Position numbers and translations under genes: made by a program
In this document: positions 7,633 through 16,452 of the stretch, piece after piece
How the letters are laid out: the number at the start of each line of letters is the position of its first letter
How positions within the stretch are numbered: the stretch's first letter is position 1
Assembly: GCA_002171575.2 (NCBI GenBank)
Contig: NHEI02000031.1
Location: 33,092-69,545, forward strand
Source of the DNA: Flavobacteriaceae bacterium TMED81
GTDB taxonomy: Bacteria > Bacteroidota > Bacteroidia > Flavobacteriales > Flavobacteriaceae
Direction: 5' to 3'
DNA: 36,454 bases
Notes under the pieces: generated by a model
What the model was told of the DNA's origin: nothing
Database searches by the model: none
The model's input: the letters and a program-made list of their open reading frames with translations, nothing else

Positions 7633-8330
7633 CTCGTGATCAAGCGGAAACCCTCTCCGTGAATATTTGCAATTTCAACTGAAGTGTCTTGGCGAAGATA
7701 CTTGCGTAACTTAGCAATGTATACATCCATGCTTCTGGAAGTAAAGTAATTATCATCATTCCAGATTTCTTCCAGTGCTTTGTTGCGAGACAACAAGTCG
7801 TTTTGGGTTTCAACCAACATGAGTAGTAGTTGATTTTCTTTTGGTGAGAGGTTTGTTGGTGTATCCTTCTTGTATGTGAGCGTTCGCAGACGAGGATTAA
7901 AAATAAAGTCCCCAATGACAATTCGAGATTTGGGTTTGGATTTTTGTACACTTTTTTCGGCACGTTGAATCAAGACTTCTAATTTTTTCAGGAGGATTTC
8001 TGCGTCGAAAGGTTTTGTCAAATAGTCATCGGCACCTATTTTATATCCCTTCAACACATCCTCTTTCATGGACTTTGCAGTCAAAAAAACAATGGGTGTG
8101 GTTTTGTCTTTTGATCGAATTTCTTTGGCCAGGGTGAAACCATCTTTGTAGGGCATCATCACATCTAAAATACAGATGTCAAATTCATTTTTTTTAAATT
8201 TTTCAAAGCCCTCAAGTCCATTCCGTGCCAGCACGACTTTATAGCCATTTAACTGAAGATAGTCTCTTAAAACCGTTCCAAAGTTAACATCATCTTCGAC
8301 CAATAATATCTGCTTGTTCTTCGAAATCAT
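7629..8330 (-). CDS. OmpR-type response regulator (RprY-like)
   Basis: DNA-binding response regulator of 233 residues. The receiver domain (about 5-118) has the acidic pocket Glu12/Asp13, phosphoacceptor Asp56 (DICILDVMMP), Thr84 (FLTAKS) and Lys106 (LTKPF). The C-terminal winged helix (about 135-230) contains the LSPKENQLLLML segment and ends with the recognition helix and wing, RSMDVYIAKLRKYL and IHGEGFRL. It lies 9 bases downstream of the sensor kinase gene, its evident partner. The closest characterised pair I know is RprX/RprY of Bacteroides, an envelope or stress regulator; the assignment to that group is by architecture and host, not by alignment. Confidence 0.92.
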   Translation of the reverse strand: MISKNKQILLVEDDVNFGTVLRDYLQLNGYKVVLARNGLEGFEKFKKNEFDICILDVMMPYKDGFTLAKEIRSKDKTTPIVFLTAKSMKEDVLKGYKIGADDYLTKPFDAEILLKKLEVLIQRAEKSVQKSKPKSRIVIGDFIFNPRLRTLTYKKDTPTNLSPKENQLLLMLVETQNDLLSRNKALEEIWNDDNYFTSRSMDVYIAKLRKYLRQDTSVEIANIHGEGFRLITS

Positions 8331-8339
8331 TTGATTCGT

Positions 8340-9917
8340 TTATTTATAGGGTAAAAATACAGTAAATGTGCTTCCTTGGTTAGGGATACTAGAAACAGAA
8401 ATCGTGCCAGAGTGCATATTCACAATTTGCTTGACATAAGCCAACCCCAAACCATGACCCTTCACATTATGAACATTTCCAGATGATTCTCTGTAAAATT
8501 TATCAAATATTCGCTTGCGAACAGTTGCACTCATCCCAATCCCCTTGTCCTTGATTTTCACAACAAATCCCTTGTCATCAACGATAGTTTCTACATCAAC
8601 GACCAGTTGTTCATTTGAGTATTTAATCGCGTTATCCAGAAGGTTTACCCAAACATTTGTCATGTGGACTGGCGAAATCAATAATTGGATGGATTCGGAG
8701 GTAAAACGCTGACTGAGCTTGCCACCGCGATTTTCGATAATCAAACGTACGTGATCTAGAGCGTTTTGTATGGTTTTATGTGGGTCGATATTTTCTTTGG
8801 CTAAGTCGAGTTCTTGTTTTTCCAATTGAGAAATTTGCAAGACGTTTTCGACGTGGGTATGTAAACGTTTGTTTTCCTCTCTGATCATATCTAGATAACC
8901 AAAGGATTTCTTTGAGTCCTTAAAAACATCTTTATTTTTCAATGCATCTAGAGCCAAATGAATTGTCGCGATTGGGGTTTTAAACTCATGCGTCATATTA
9001 TTGATAAAGTCTGACTTGATGTCTGAAATCTTTTTTTGCTTAATAATCTGATAAAGGGATGCGGCAAAAACAACAATGATGATAAAAGTAAACAGCAGCG
9101 ACAGCAAAAATGTATTGTAAACAGATTCTTCAATAAATCGATCTAAATTGGGGAAGGCCAACCGCAACTCGTAGCGGTGTGTTTCGTCGTCCCGAATAAA
9201 CAAAGGAGTCTTAAACTGACTTTCATTAAGGACAGAAAGGTAGTTTTCAGAACCGACGTCTGTAACTTGATTTCCATCAAAAACGCGAAATTCAAAGGGA
9301 ATTTTGATTTTACGAAGAAGAAGCTCTTGCCTTAGGAGGAGTTCCAACTCTAGGTTATTTATCCGCATTTGGATTGGCTTTGTTTGTGCAAAGTCCATGA
9401 AAATCGTTTCATAACGAGCTTTATCCATTGTCGACATTCTTTCAATACGCTGTAATCGTTCGGCAGAACTCATGTTTTGAACCTCATTTTCAAAACTCTC
9501 ATCAATAATGGTTAGGGACTTAATCCTGCGATAGTCGAGGATGGGAGCAGAATCGTTACTTAAAGAATCGAATGTTTGGAGTGAAATATCATAGTTATCT
9601 TCAATGATTCCTTGTTGGTACAAATAAGAAATATCAGAACCGGGGCTTCGATCGATATATTCAAAAACCTCTGTCAGCTCTGAATACTTTGGGGTGCCAA
9701 TACTGTCAATCATTTTTTGGTACACAGATAGATAGTCAAGTAATTCTCTTTCTTTAATCTGCGATGAAACTTCGGAAATAGCGGCACTGACACTCAGTCC
9801 AAACTGTCTTTCAAAATTACTTTCATTTTTGTTGATCCATGAACGTTGGATGAGAATAATCCCAATCAGAGAAAGTGTCATCAATGAGATTAATAAAGGA
9901 AAGAGTCCACGTTGCAT
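8340..9917 (-). CDS. Membrane sensor histidine kinase (RprX-like)
   Basis: Class I sensor histidine kinase of 525 residues. A membrane segment at about 5-25 and another at about 268-290 (FLLSLLFTFIIIVVFAASLYQII) enclose a periplasmic sensor of about 240 residues that I do not recognise as any named domain. After that come the dimerisation/phosphoacceptor domain with His in NNMTHEFKTPIATIH (about residue 311) and the ATPase domain with the N box LLDNAIKYSN, the G1 box DKGIGM and the G2 box GHGLGLAYVKQIV. The open frame reaches a TTG at 9923, but ATG 9917 (MQRGLFPLL) is preferred. It follows coaE by 12 bases and precedes the response regulator. Confidence 0.92.
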   Translation of the reverse strand: MQRGLFPLLISLMTLSLIGIILIQRSWINKNESNFERQFGLSVSAAISEVSSQIKERELLDYLSVYQKMIDSIGTPKYSELTEVFEYIDRSPGSDISYLYQQGIIEDNYDISLQTFDSLSNDSAPILDYRRIKSLTIIDESFENEVQNMSSAERLQRIERMSTMDKARYETIFMDFAQTKPIQMRINNLELELLLRQELLLRKIKIPFEFRVFDGNQVTDVGSENYLSVLNESQFKTPLFIRDDETHRYELRLAFPNLDRFIEESVYNTFLLSLLFTFIIIVVFAASLYQIIKQKKISDIKSDFINNMTHEFKTPIATIHLALDALKNKDVFKDSKKSFGYLDMIREENKRLHTHVENVLQISQLEKQELDLAKENIDPHKTIQNALDHVRLIIENRGGKLSQRFTSESIQLLISPVHMTNVWVNLLDNAIKYSNEQLVVDVETIVDDKGFVVKIKDKGIGMSATVRKRIFDKFYRESSGNVHNVKGHGLGLAYVKQIVNMHSGTISVSSIPNQGSTFTVFLPYK

Positions 9918-9929
9918 ACTCAAATGTAA

Positions 9930-10523
9930 TTAATCTATCAGGAATTGCTTGCGGATCAATGACAAAACGGTCTTGACTTGTTGCTCAGTTTCGGAGAGAT
10001 TGATATTTTCAATGACATGGTCAGCAAGTTTGCGTTTCTTTTCATCTGGCCATTGAAAACGTGTCCTTGACCGAATCTCGTCTTGTGTCAAGTCATCTCG
10101 TTGCTGTATCCGCTCCAGGCGAAGTTTTTCTGGGCAACTTACGAGGATGACCGCGTCGAATTTTCCTTCATTGCCACGCTCCAATACAATGGCAGACTCG
10201 TAAGCGACAACGTCTTGCGATTGCTGATTTACCCATTCAATATAATCTTGACGAACAACGGGGTGAACCAAATTATTTAGGTCGTTCAATGCCTTGGAAT
10301 CCTTAAAAACTCGTTCGGCTAGCCATTTTCGATTAAGCAAACCATCGCGGTAAGACTCCTTGCCAAAACGTTTTTCTATGTGTTGAATCAAGGATTCGTC
10401 TTGGTTCATCAATTCTTTGGCACGATTGTCAGAAAAATAAACGGGGATGCCTTGCGAAATCAACATCTCACAAATTGTAGTCTTCCCACATCCCATATTC
10501 CCAGTAACTGCTAGCTGTACCAT
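9930..10523 (-). CDS. coaE: Dephospho-CoA kinase
   Basis: Phosphorylates the 3'-hydroxyl of dephospho-CoA with ATP, the last step of CoA synthesis. The 197 residues start with a P-loop, GNMGCGKT at 8-15, and contain the CoaE-type DNRAKELM lid region, NDLNNLVHPVVRQDY, and the ESAIVLE segment. The frame has TTG then ATG at its start; ATG 10523 is used and gives a TGATG junction with the stop of the upstream ybbR-like gene, overlapping by one base. coaBC, for earlier CoA steps, lies further up the same run of genes. Confidence 0.94.
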   Translation of the reverse strand: MVQLAVTGNMGCGKTTICEMLISQGIPVYFSDNRAKELMNQDESLIQHIEKRFGKESYRDGLLNRKWLAERVFKDSKALNDLNNLVHPVVRQDYIEWVNQQSQDVVAYESAIVLERGNEGKFDAVILVSCPEKLRLERIQQRDDLTQDEIRSRTRFQWPDEKKRKLADHVIENINLSETEQQVKTVLSLIRKQFLID

Positions 10524-11473
10524 CAATTTATAAAATAACGTACTTGACTTGGTGTAATTTCATTGACTACAATATTGTCAGGGATTTTCTCAAAGTTGAC
10601 TCCAAGAAACTCAGAGACGGTATCAATGGGCAACCGACAACCCAATATAAATTGGGAAGGGTCGATCTGGCGTGCTTGCTGAACTGGAACCCGTAAACTG
10701 ACTTGCGCAAAAGCAGGAATTACACTCACATCAATATTTTCAACGGGATCGAGTACCTCAATGGGAAGGCGAAGCTCGATTTGGGTGTAACGTGAAATTT
10801 TTTGAGTAGCATGCACCTGGGTTTCACTCCATTTGTAGTTTGCTTGTAAATCGGAGGTCAAACTGAGTTTCTCATCCAAAGATGTTGTAAACTCCTTATT
10901 GGTTGGGGTAACAACAAATGCGTATGCTAAAGAGTCCACCATTTCAGGTGAACCAGAAACATATAAGGAATCAGGAATAAAATTCAGTTCACTAGACCAA
11001 GCATACCCGTCTGCAAGCATAAAATCTTCTTGAAGCCGAACTGGAACTTTCTTAATGGAAGATGCAAAAAATGGCGTATCAAGTCGGTCAAGCATAAGTT
11101 GATTGACACGTAAAACATTTCGATAGTGTAATTCAACAGCAGAAATCAGAGCAGGCTTGGAAAAATAAAGCCCGTTGTCGTCCGTCTGAATATCTGTCAT
11201 CGACAAATAGACTGTTGGCGTAAATAGTCTTGCGAAAAGTAAACGGAAACCCGTCCCAGAAATAACGAATTCAACAGCTTGAGCTGGCTCATCAACTCGG
11301 TAGGTTTCAAAAGTTTCATCGGAGTAATCAAAATAGATATCTACTTTGGCCGTATGGACTTCTGACATCTTGGAGGAGAGCCATACAAACAAGGAAATCA
11401 GAAAAAAAATAACAATCAACCGCAACTGCTTTAGCGACCCAATCCGCTTGATAAGACCGCTAAATAAAGACAT
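10523..11473 (-). CDS. YbbR-like domain protein
   Basis: A 316-residue membrane-anchored protein: one hydrophobic segment at about 18-35 (LRLIVIFFLISLFVWLSS), then an extracytoplasmic beta-rich part with YbbR-like repeats (for example VPVRLQEDFMLADGYAWSSEL and SPEMVDSLAYAFV). In Firmicutes, YbbR/CdaR regulates the diadenylate cyclase CdaA, but here there is no cyclase gene beside it and the flavobacterial role is unknown. It lies 16 bases downstream of fabI and its stop overlaps coaE by one base, a neighbourhood known in flavobacteria. Confidence 0.82.
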   Translation of the reverse strand: MSLFSGLIKRIGSLKQLRLIVIFFLISLFVWLSSKMSEVHTAKVDIYFDYSDETFETYRVDEPAQAVEFVISGTGFRLLFARLFTPTVYLSMTDIQTDDNGLYFSKPALISAVELHYRNVLRVNQLMLDRLDTPFFASSIKKVPVRLQEDFMLADGYAWSSELNFIPDSLYVSGSPEMVDSLAYAFVVTPTNKEFTTSLDEKLSLTSDLQANYKWSETQVHATQKISRYTQIELRLPIEVLDPVENIDVSVIPAFAQVSLRVPVQQARQIDPSQFILGCRLPIDTVSEFLGVNFEKIPDNIVVNEITPSQVRYFIN

Positions 11474-11489
11474 AGCTAATCGATTAAAT

Positions 11490-12308
11490 TTATTTGTTGT
11501 TATCGACCATATCCATTACGGCATCGCTAACTCCCATATTTGAAAAACCGCCGTCATTATAGAGGTTTTGTAAAGTCACTCTTTTGGTTAAATCTGAAAA
11601 TAGGGTAATCGTATAATTTGCACAATCCAGAGCGGTTGCGTTGCCTAATGGCGACATTTTTTCTGCATAGGAGATAAAGCCGTCAAAGCCCTTGACTCCC
11701 TTTCCAGCTGTGGTTGGTGTTGGTGATTGTGAAATGGTATTGACTCTTACTTTTTTATCTCTTCCAAAGAAGTAACCAAAACTACGGGCAATGGATTCAA
11801 GATAAGCCTTGTTATCTGCCATGTCGTTATAATCTGGGAAAACACGTTGCGCAGCCATATAGCTCAAGGCAACGATACTACCCCATTCGTTCATGGCGTC
11901 TTTTTTGTATAGCACTTGCATCAGTTTGTGAAACGAACCAGCAGAAACATCCCATCCTTTTGCGGTCCAACTGTGATTTTGGTCAGTGTAGGCCTTTCCC
12001 TTACGCACATTGACAGACATGCCAATGGAATGTAAAACAAAATCGAGTTTTCCACCTAAAATCTCAACCGACTGATCAATCAGGTTTTCCAAATCTTCAA
12101 TACTTGTCGCATCGGCTGGAATGACCTGTGAATTGGTTTGCTGTGAAAGTTCATTAATCGCTCCCATACGCATCGCAACTGGTGCGTTTGTCAATATAAA
12201 TTGACCCCCTTCTTCGTGAACGCGAACTGCGGTTTTCCAAGCAATAGAATTTTCATCTAAGGCACCAAAAATGATTCCTTTTTTTCCTGTAAGCAAGTCG
12301 TAAGACAT
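11490..12308 (-). CDS. fabI: Enoyl-[acyl-carrier-protein] reductase FabI
   Basis: NADH-dependent reductase for the last step of each fatty-acid elongation cycle (FAS II). The 272 residues are the usual length. The N-terminal cofactor fold has GIIFGALDENSIAW, the divergent FabI form of the SDR motif. The active site is Tyr150 (LSYMAAQR), Tyr160 (FPDYNDM) and Lys167 (NKAY), aligned with Y146, Y156 and K163 of the E. coli enzyme. SPTPTTAGKGVKGFD and SPLGNATALDCA follow, as in FabI. It is the target class of triclosan and diazaborines. It follows recN by 25 bases. Confidence 0.96.
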   Translation of the reverse strand: MSYDLLTGKKGIIFGALDENSIAWKTAVRVHEEGGQFILTNAPVAMRMGAINELSQQTNSQVIPADATSIEDLENLIDQSVEILGGKLDFVLHSIGMSVNVRKGKAYTDQNHSWTAKGWDVSAGSFHKLMQVLYKKDAMNEWGSIVALSYMAAQRVFPDYNDMADNKAYLESIARSFGYFFGRDKKVRVNTISQSPTPTTAGKGVKGFDGFISYAEKMSPLGNATALDCANYTITLFSDLTKRVTLQNLYNDGGFSNMGVSDAVMDMVDNNK

Positions 12309-12333
12309 AAAAAAAATTTTGCTAAAGATAGTA

Positions 12334-13986
12334 CTAATTCAATAATTTTTCTGCGTAGGTACGTGCAGTTTGGGTAATTTGATTCCCATCGATCATTTGT
12401 GCAATTTCCACAACTCGATCTTCACCCTCCAATCGTTTGACATATGTTCGGGTGGTATAATCGTCAGAAGATTTATATACTTTGATATGCGAATTGCCCA
12501 TTGCTGCAATTTGTGGTAAATGGGTAATGGCGATCAACTGTGTATGTTCACTAATATCCTTCATAAAACTTCCCATCGCTTTGGCCATCTCACCAGAAAC
12601 GCCTGCATCAATCTCATCTAAAATCATCGTTGGACAATGATCGTTTTTGGCCAGTATTGATTTGATCACAAGCATAATTCGTGATCGCTCCCCGCCTGAA
12701 GCGATTTTACGTAGCGTTGAAAAATCGATTCCTTTATTGGCAGAAAATAAAAGCGTTAACGAGTCTGCTCCAATTGGTCCTAGGGATGACTCAGCGTCCA
12801 ATTGAAAATCAAACCGCGCATGCTCCATACCAAGTTTGACGAGTCGAGTGCTCAATTCATTGGACAGTTTTTGCGCATGATCTCTTCTTCGTTTAGCCAA
12901 ATTTGTCGCGAGTTTCCAAGCTGTTTTTTCGGCTTTATCAAGTCGTTGTTTTTGCGCTTGGATTTCTTCATCCCCTTCCAAAACCACCTGGCATAATGCC
13001 TCCAATTCCTGTTCTTTCCCCATTAACCCTCTGATGTCCTGAACTTGATGCTTTTGTTGGAGAGAATATATCTTGCTCAATGTTTGATTGACCGCTTCTA
13101 AGCGCATGGGATCAACGACCAATCCCTCGTCCATATCAGATAAGTTCGCTTGAATGTCTGTCCACTCATACCACAAGTTTTGTATCCGCTCTGAAAATAT
13201 TTTATACTGATCGCTGTAAGATTCTAGTTTTTGCAAGTCCATTCTACATTGACTCAATTGGTCGGTCAGACCACTGTTTTCCGTGGACGAGATCTGTAAT
13301 ATATGCTGAATCGTTTGCTTAATATCATCTGCGTGTTGCAATAAATTGCGTTCTTCCTCTAGCTGCGTTTGGATGTCGATATGAAGTTGCAATTCTTTTA
13401 GTTCTGCCAAAAGAAAGGAATTGTAATCATAGGATTCTTTGGCACTTCGTTGGGCTTCTAAAAGCCCGTGATAACGCTTTTCTTCTTGCTTAACCACTTC
13501 CAAAGTCTGTTGATAGTCAGCTCTCAATTCTAAAGCATCTGAAAAAGCATCAAGAAGATCAAAATGGAACCGAGGGTCTGCCAATTGTGAAGTTTGGTGT
13601 TGCGAGTGCAAATCAACCAACTGAGAGCCCAAAGTGCGAAGTTTTTCAAGCTGGACTGGCGTATCGTTGATAAATGATCGTGATTTTCCAGAGGGCAATA
13701 TCTCTCTTCTGAGAATGGTTTCTATTTCAAAATCAACTTCCAAATCATCAAACACATGTTTGAGGGTGGATTTGGAAAGATCAAAAACTGCTTCAACAAT
13801 ACATTTTTTGGTAGCATCGCGAACAGCTGATAAGTCTGCTCGAGCACCAAGCACAAGAGACAAGGCATCCATGACGATAGATTTACCCGAACCTGTCTCC
13901 CCTGTAACTACATTGAGCTGACGGCCAAAATCGGATTGAATGTCATCAATAAGCGCAAAGTTTACGATAGAAATAGACTGTAACAA
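12334..13986 (-). CDS. recN: DNA repair protein RecN
   Basis: SMC-like ATPase of double-strand-break repair, 550 residues. Walker A is GETGSGKS at 29-36; a long coiled-coil middle (about 150-370) follows; the signature ASGGERSRIMLVIKS and Walker B TMILDEIDAGVSGEMA are C-terminal, then ITHLPQIAA. There is no usable ATG before the P-loop, because the only in-frame one is within residue 40. The start is taken as TTG 13986 (LQSISIVNFALID), which matches the family N-terminus; an in-frame TGA lies 24 bases upstream. A promoter-like sequence at 14009-14036 suggests its own transcription start inside the operon, which would fit damage induction, but I see no SOS box. Confidence 0.94.
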   Translation of the reverse strand: MLQSISIVNFALIDDIQSDFGRQLNVVTGETGSGKSIVMDALSLVLGARADLSAVRDATKKCIVEAVFDLSKSTLKHVFDDLEVDFEIETILRREILPSGKSRSFINDTPVQLEKLRTLGSQLVDLHSQHQTSQLADPRFHFDLLDAFSDALELRADYQQTLEVVKQEEKRYHGLLEAQRSAKESYDYNSFLLAELKELQLHIDIQTQLEEERNLLQHADDIKQTIQHILQISSTENSGLTDQLSQCRMDLQKLESYSDQYKIFSERIQNLWYEWTDIQANLSDMDEGLVVDPMRLEAVNQTLSKIYSLQQKHQVQDIRGLMGKEQELEALCQVVLEGDEEIQAQKQRLDKAEKTAWKLATNLAKRRRDHAQKLSNELSTRLVKLGMEHARFDFQLDAESSLGPIGADSLTLLFSANKGIDFSTLRKIASGGERSRIMLVIKSILAKNDHCPTMILDEIDAGVSGEMAKAMGSFMKDISEHTQLIAITHLPQIAAMGNSHIKVYKSSDDYTTRTYVKRLEGEDRVVEIAQMIDGNQITQTARTYAEKLLN

Positions 13987-14008
13987 CTGATAAAATATTA
14001 TTGAAACT

Positions 14009-14036
14009 CAAAGATAACTTTTTCAGTGATATTCAA
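14009..14036 (-). promoter_or_regulatory. Bacteroidota-type promoter upstream of recN
   Basis: On the minus strand TTG (14036-14034), a 17-base spacer, then TATCTTTG (14016-14009), which fits TAnnTTTG exactly. The recN TTG start is 22 bases downstream. It falls in the 50-base gap after the DUF4835 gene, so recN-fabI-ybbR-coaE could have a second promoter. Confidence 0.5.
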
Positions 14037-14915
14037 CTATCTAATTTCAGCCCACTTGGCAGAAAAGAAGGGAGCTACTCGATTTAAGTCCTCCCGAAGC
14101 TGAGAGGTGTCAAATAAAGGTCCTCCAGAAAAAATCTGTACAACCTCATCTGATTTCGTGTCGAAAAACAATTGTACAACAAGACTATTTGGGCGACTTT
14201 CGGATAAACTTTTCAGGTCTGAGATGCTTTTTGAAATGGTTTGCTTACCCACTTCAGGTTGGTTGGCCATCACGTCTAATCCATTGAGATGATAATCATA
14301 GATTGCTTGCCGAAAAAGCGAAAAAGGATTTGTACTCAGCTGATCAATAAGCCAATACCGATTGGTCTTCTTTTCAGATTGTTTCCAACCAGAAAATCGA
14401 TTGGTCTGAGACAAATCAACAATTTTTCGAGCTTGTTCATAATATGGATCGCCTCCAAACAGAGCAAAGGAGTCTGCATCAACCCCCAAAATCACAAATA
14501 CGTAATAACTTATTAGAGAAACTAAGGTGGTGTTGGTGTTATTAGGGTTGAAATTTAAGGATTCAAATTCCTGATAAGAAAAATTAAAATCATCATCTTT
14601 TCGGTTCAGAAGTGGCGTGACAAAAGTCGATCCGAACACAGGGCGTGAAGACTGAATTTGCAAATTTGCCTGAAATTCATTGTTCGCATAATTTTCGATA
14701 GTAATCAACATGGTGCAGTTGATTTTGTTGTAATCTTCTGATCGAACATCAACCCATGAGGTCGAGTTGACAAACTCGTTGAGCTCTCGCTCAAGGGTTT
14801 CAAAAATTTGGCTGTTGGTTTGATCGACCAGATCGGCATTAATACTGACTTTACAATCCAATACTTGGGCAAAAGAAAAGCAGCAAGAAAGAATGAACAG
14901 CAATATTTTATGCAT
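14037..14915 (-). CDS. DUF4835 family exported protein (PorD-like)
   Basis: A 292-residue protein with a signal peptide (about 1-17, ending SFAQ) and a body typical of DUF4835: LDCKVSINADLVDQTNSQIFETLERELNEFVNSTSWV, then YYVFVILGVDADSFALFGGDPYYEQARKI. Family members are restricted to Bacteroidota, sit next to coaBC as here, and some annotation pipelines call them type IX secretion protein PorD; its exact function is not settled. The start ATG overlaps the coaBC stop as ATGCATAA, so the two are probably translationally coupled. The presence of a T9SS cargo elsewhere in the window is consistent. Confidence 0.85.
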   Translation of the reverse strand: MHKILLFILSCCFSFAQVLDCKVSINADLVDQTNSQIFETLERELNEFVNSTSWVDVRSEDYNKINCTMLITIENYANNEFQANLQIQSSRPVFGSTFVTPLLNRKDDDFNFSYQEFESLNFNPNNTNTTLVSLISYYVFVILGVDADSFALFGGDPYYEQARKIVDLSQTNRFSGWKQSEKKTNRYWLIDQLSTNPFSLFRQAIYDYHLNGLDVMANQPEVGKQTISKSISDLKSLSESRPNSLVVQLFFDTKSDEVVQIFSGGPLFDTSQLREDLNRVAPFFSAKWAEIR

Positions 14916-16116
14916 CTATCATCGATTTAATTTGCGTTAAAATATCTATTGCTACATCAGATTTATCTTTTAAAGGATAAGCTGTATGCTCTCCTGTAGC
15001 AGGAATAAATGTGATTTTGTTTGTCGTATGTTGAAAACCAGCACCCTTGTCTGCAAGAGAGTTGAGAATAATCGCATCGAGATTTTTCTTCTTTATTTTT
15101 TCTTTGGCGTTCGATAGTTCATTGTCGGTCTCAAGTGCAAATCCAACAAGAACTTGATTTGTCTTCTTTTTTCCTAAACTCTCAAGAATATCAACGGTTT
15201 TTACGAGTTCAACCGAAGTAATTTCCTCTTCTTTTTTGATTTTACCTTCTGCCATGTGCTTGGGTTTATAATCAGCGACTGCCGCTGCCATGACGAGGAT
15301 ATTACAATCCTCAAAGTGGCGCAAACATGCGGTGTGCATATCATCGGCCGTTTTGGTCTGCACAAGCGTAACGCCTGGGTGAATAGCAAGGTCATCGGCG
15401 GGTCCAGAGATGAGAATCACCTCTGCGCCTTGTAAAGCAGCTTCATTTGCAATTGAGTAACCCATTTTTCCTGAAGAGTAGTTACCAATATAACGGACTG
15501 GGTCTAACGGTTCGTATGTAGGACCGGCAGTAACCATCATTCTGGTTCCAAGAAGTGGCATTTTGGAGGATAGATCTTGCTCTAAAAAATCAACAATTTG
15601 ATCGGGTTCTTGCATTCGTCCAACTCCTTGAAGACCACTGGCCAACTCACCTTCTTGTGCTGGAATATGGATGTTATTTCGAGAGACTAATCGTTGGATG
15701 GCATCTTGAGTTGCTGGGTGCTCATGCATATCCAAGTCCATTGCCGGAGCGAAATAGACAGGACATTTGGCAGAGAGATAAACCGCTAATAACAAATTAT
15801 CGCACGTGGCTTGTGCCATCTTTGACAAGGTGTTAGCCGATGCAGGCGCAATTAGCATCAGGTCAGCCCAAAGACCCAAATCGACATGGTTGTTCCACAA
15901 CTCATCCTCACTTTCGACAAACTCTGAATAAACTGGCTTATTTGACACTGTAGATAAAGACAATGGAGCGACAAATGACTTTGACGAAGGAGTCATGACA
16001 ACCTGCACTTCAGCACCAGCTTTTACAAGGGCACGAACGAGTAAAGGGGTTTTATATGCAGCAATGCTACCAGAAATGCCAAGAATGACCTTTTTGGCAT
16101 GTAGGGCAGGAAACAT
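14908..16116 (-). CDS. coaBC: Bifunctional CoaBC (phosphopantothenoylcysteine synthetase/decarboxylase)
   Basis: Fuses the decarboxylase CoaC (N-terminal flavoprotein, about 1-185) and the synthetase CoaB (about 190-402), two successive steps from phosphopantothenate to phosphopantetheine. CoaC has the active-site His77 (NNHVDLG) and the PAMDLDM loop at 124-130. In the substrate clamp ASGLQGVGRM, the position of the E. coli catalytic cysteine (ACG) is Ser160. CoaB has VTAGPTYEPLDPVRYIGNYSS and the KIKKEE segment. The stop of rpoZ directly abuts the ATG (TAA-ATG), and the coaBC stop overlaps the DUF4835 gene by 8 bases, so the three form a tight translational unit. Confidence 0.95.
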   Translation of the reverse strand: MFPALHAKKVILGISGSIAAYKTPLLVRALVKAGAEVQVVMTPSSKSFVAPLSLSTVSNKPVYSEFVESEDELWNNHVDLGLWADLMLIAPASANTLSKMAQATCDNLLLAVYLSAKCPVYFAPAMDLDMHEHPATQDAIQRLVSRNNIHIPAQEGELASGLQGVGRMQEPDQIVDFLEQDLSSKMPLLGTRMMVTAGPTYEPLDPVRYIGNYSSGKMGYSIANEAALQGAEVILISGPADDLAIHPGVTLVQTKTADDMHTACLRHFEDCNILVMAAAVADYKPKHMAEGKIKKEEEITSVELVKTVDILESLGKKKTNQVLVGFALETDNELSNAKEKIKKKNLDAIILNSLADKGAGFQHTTNKITFIPATGEHTAYPLKDKSDVAIDILTQIKSMIDA

Positions 16117-16443
16117 TTATTTGCTTGTTTCGTCAGTATGACGATAGTATACTTTTTCTGCTAACCACTGCTCAACTGCTACAGCGTGAGGCTTGGGTAA
16201 CTTTTCGTAAAACTTAGAAACTTCGATTTGTTCTTTGTTTTCAAAAATTTCCTCAAGTGTTTCAATTGGGGTAGCAAACTCTTCTAACTTTTCAAATAGC
16301 TCTGTACGCAGCTCCTCATTGAGCTGGATTGAACGTTTGGCAAGTATAGAAACGGTCTTGTAGATGTTTCCAGTTGGCTCATCTAGCTTATTACGATTGT
16401 AAGTAACCGTAGTATCAGGTGCATTAGAATTCTTTATCGACAT
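16117..16443 (-). CDS. rpoZ: DNA-directed RNA polymerase omega subunit
   Basis: Small 108-residue protein of the Bacteroidota omega (RpoZ) type: NIYKTVSILAKRSIQLNEELRTELFEKLEEF matches the helical omega core that holds the beta-prime subunit. The N-terminus is variable and the C-terminal third (HAVAVEQWLAEKVYYR) is typical of the flavobacterial form. It sits between bamD (9-base gap) and coaBC (no gap); an rpoZ-coaBC neighbourhood is widespread in bacteria, which supports the call. Confidence 0.88.
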   Translation of the reverse strand: MSIKNSNAPDTTVTYNRNKLDEPTGNIYKTVSILAKRSIQLNEELRTELFEKLEEFATPIETLEEIFENKEQIEVSKFYEKLPKPHAVAVEQWLAEKVYYRHTDETSK

Positions 16444-16452
16444 ACCGTAATT

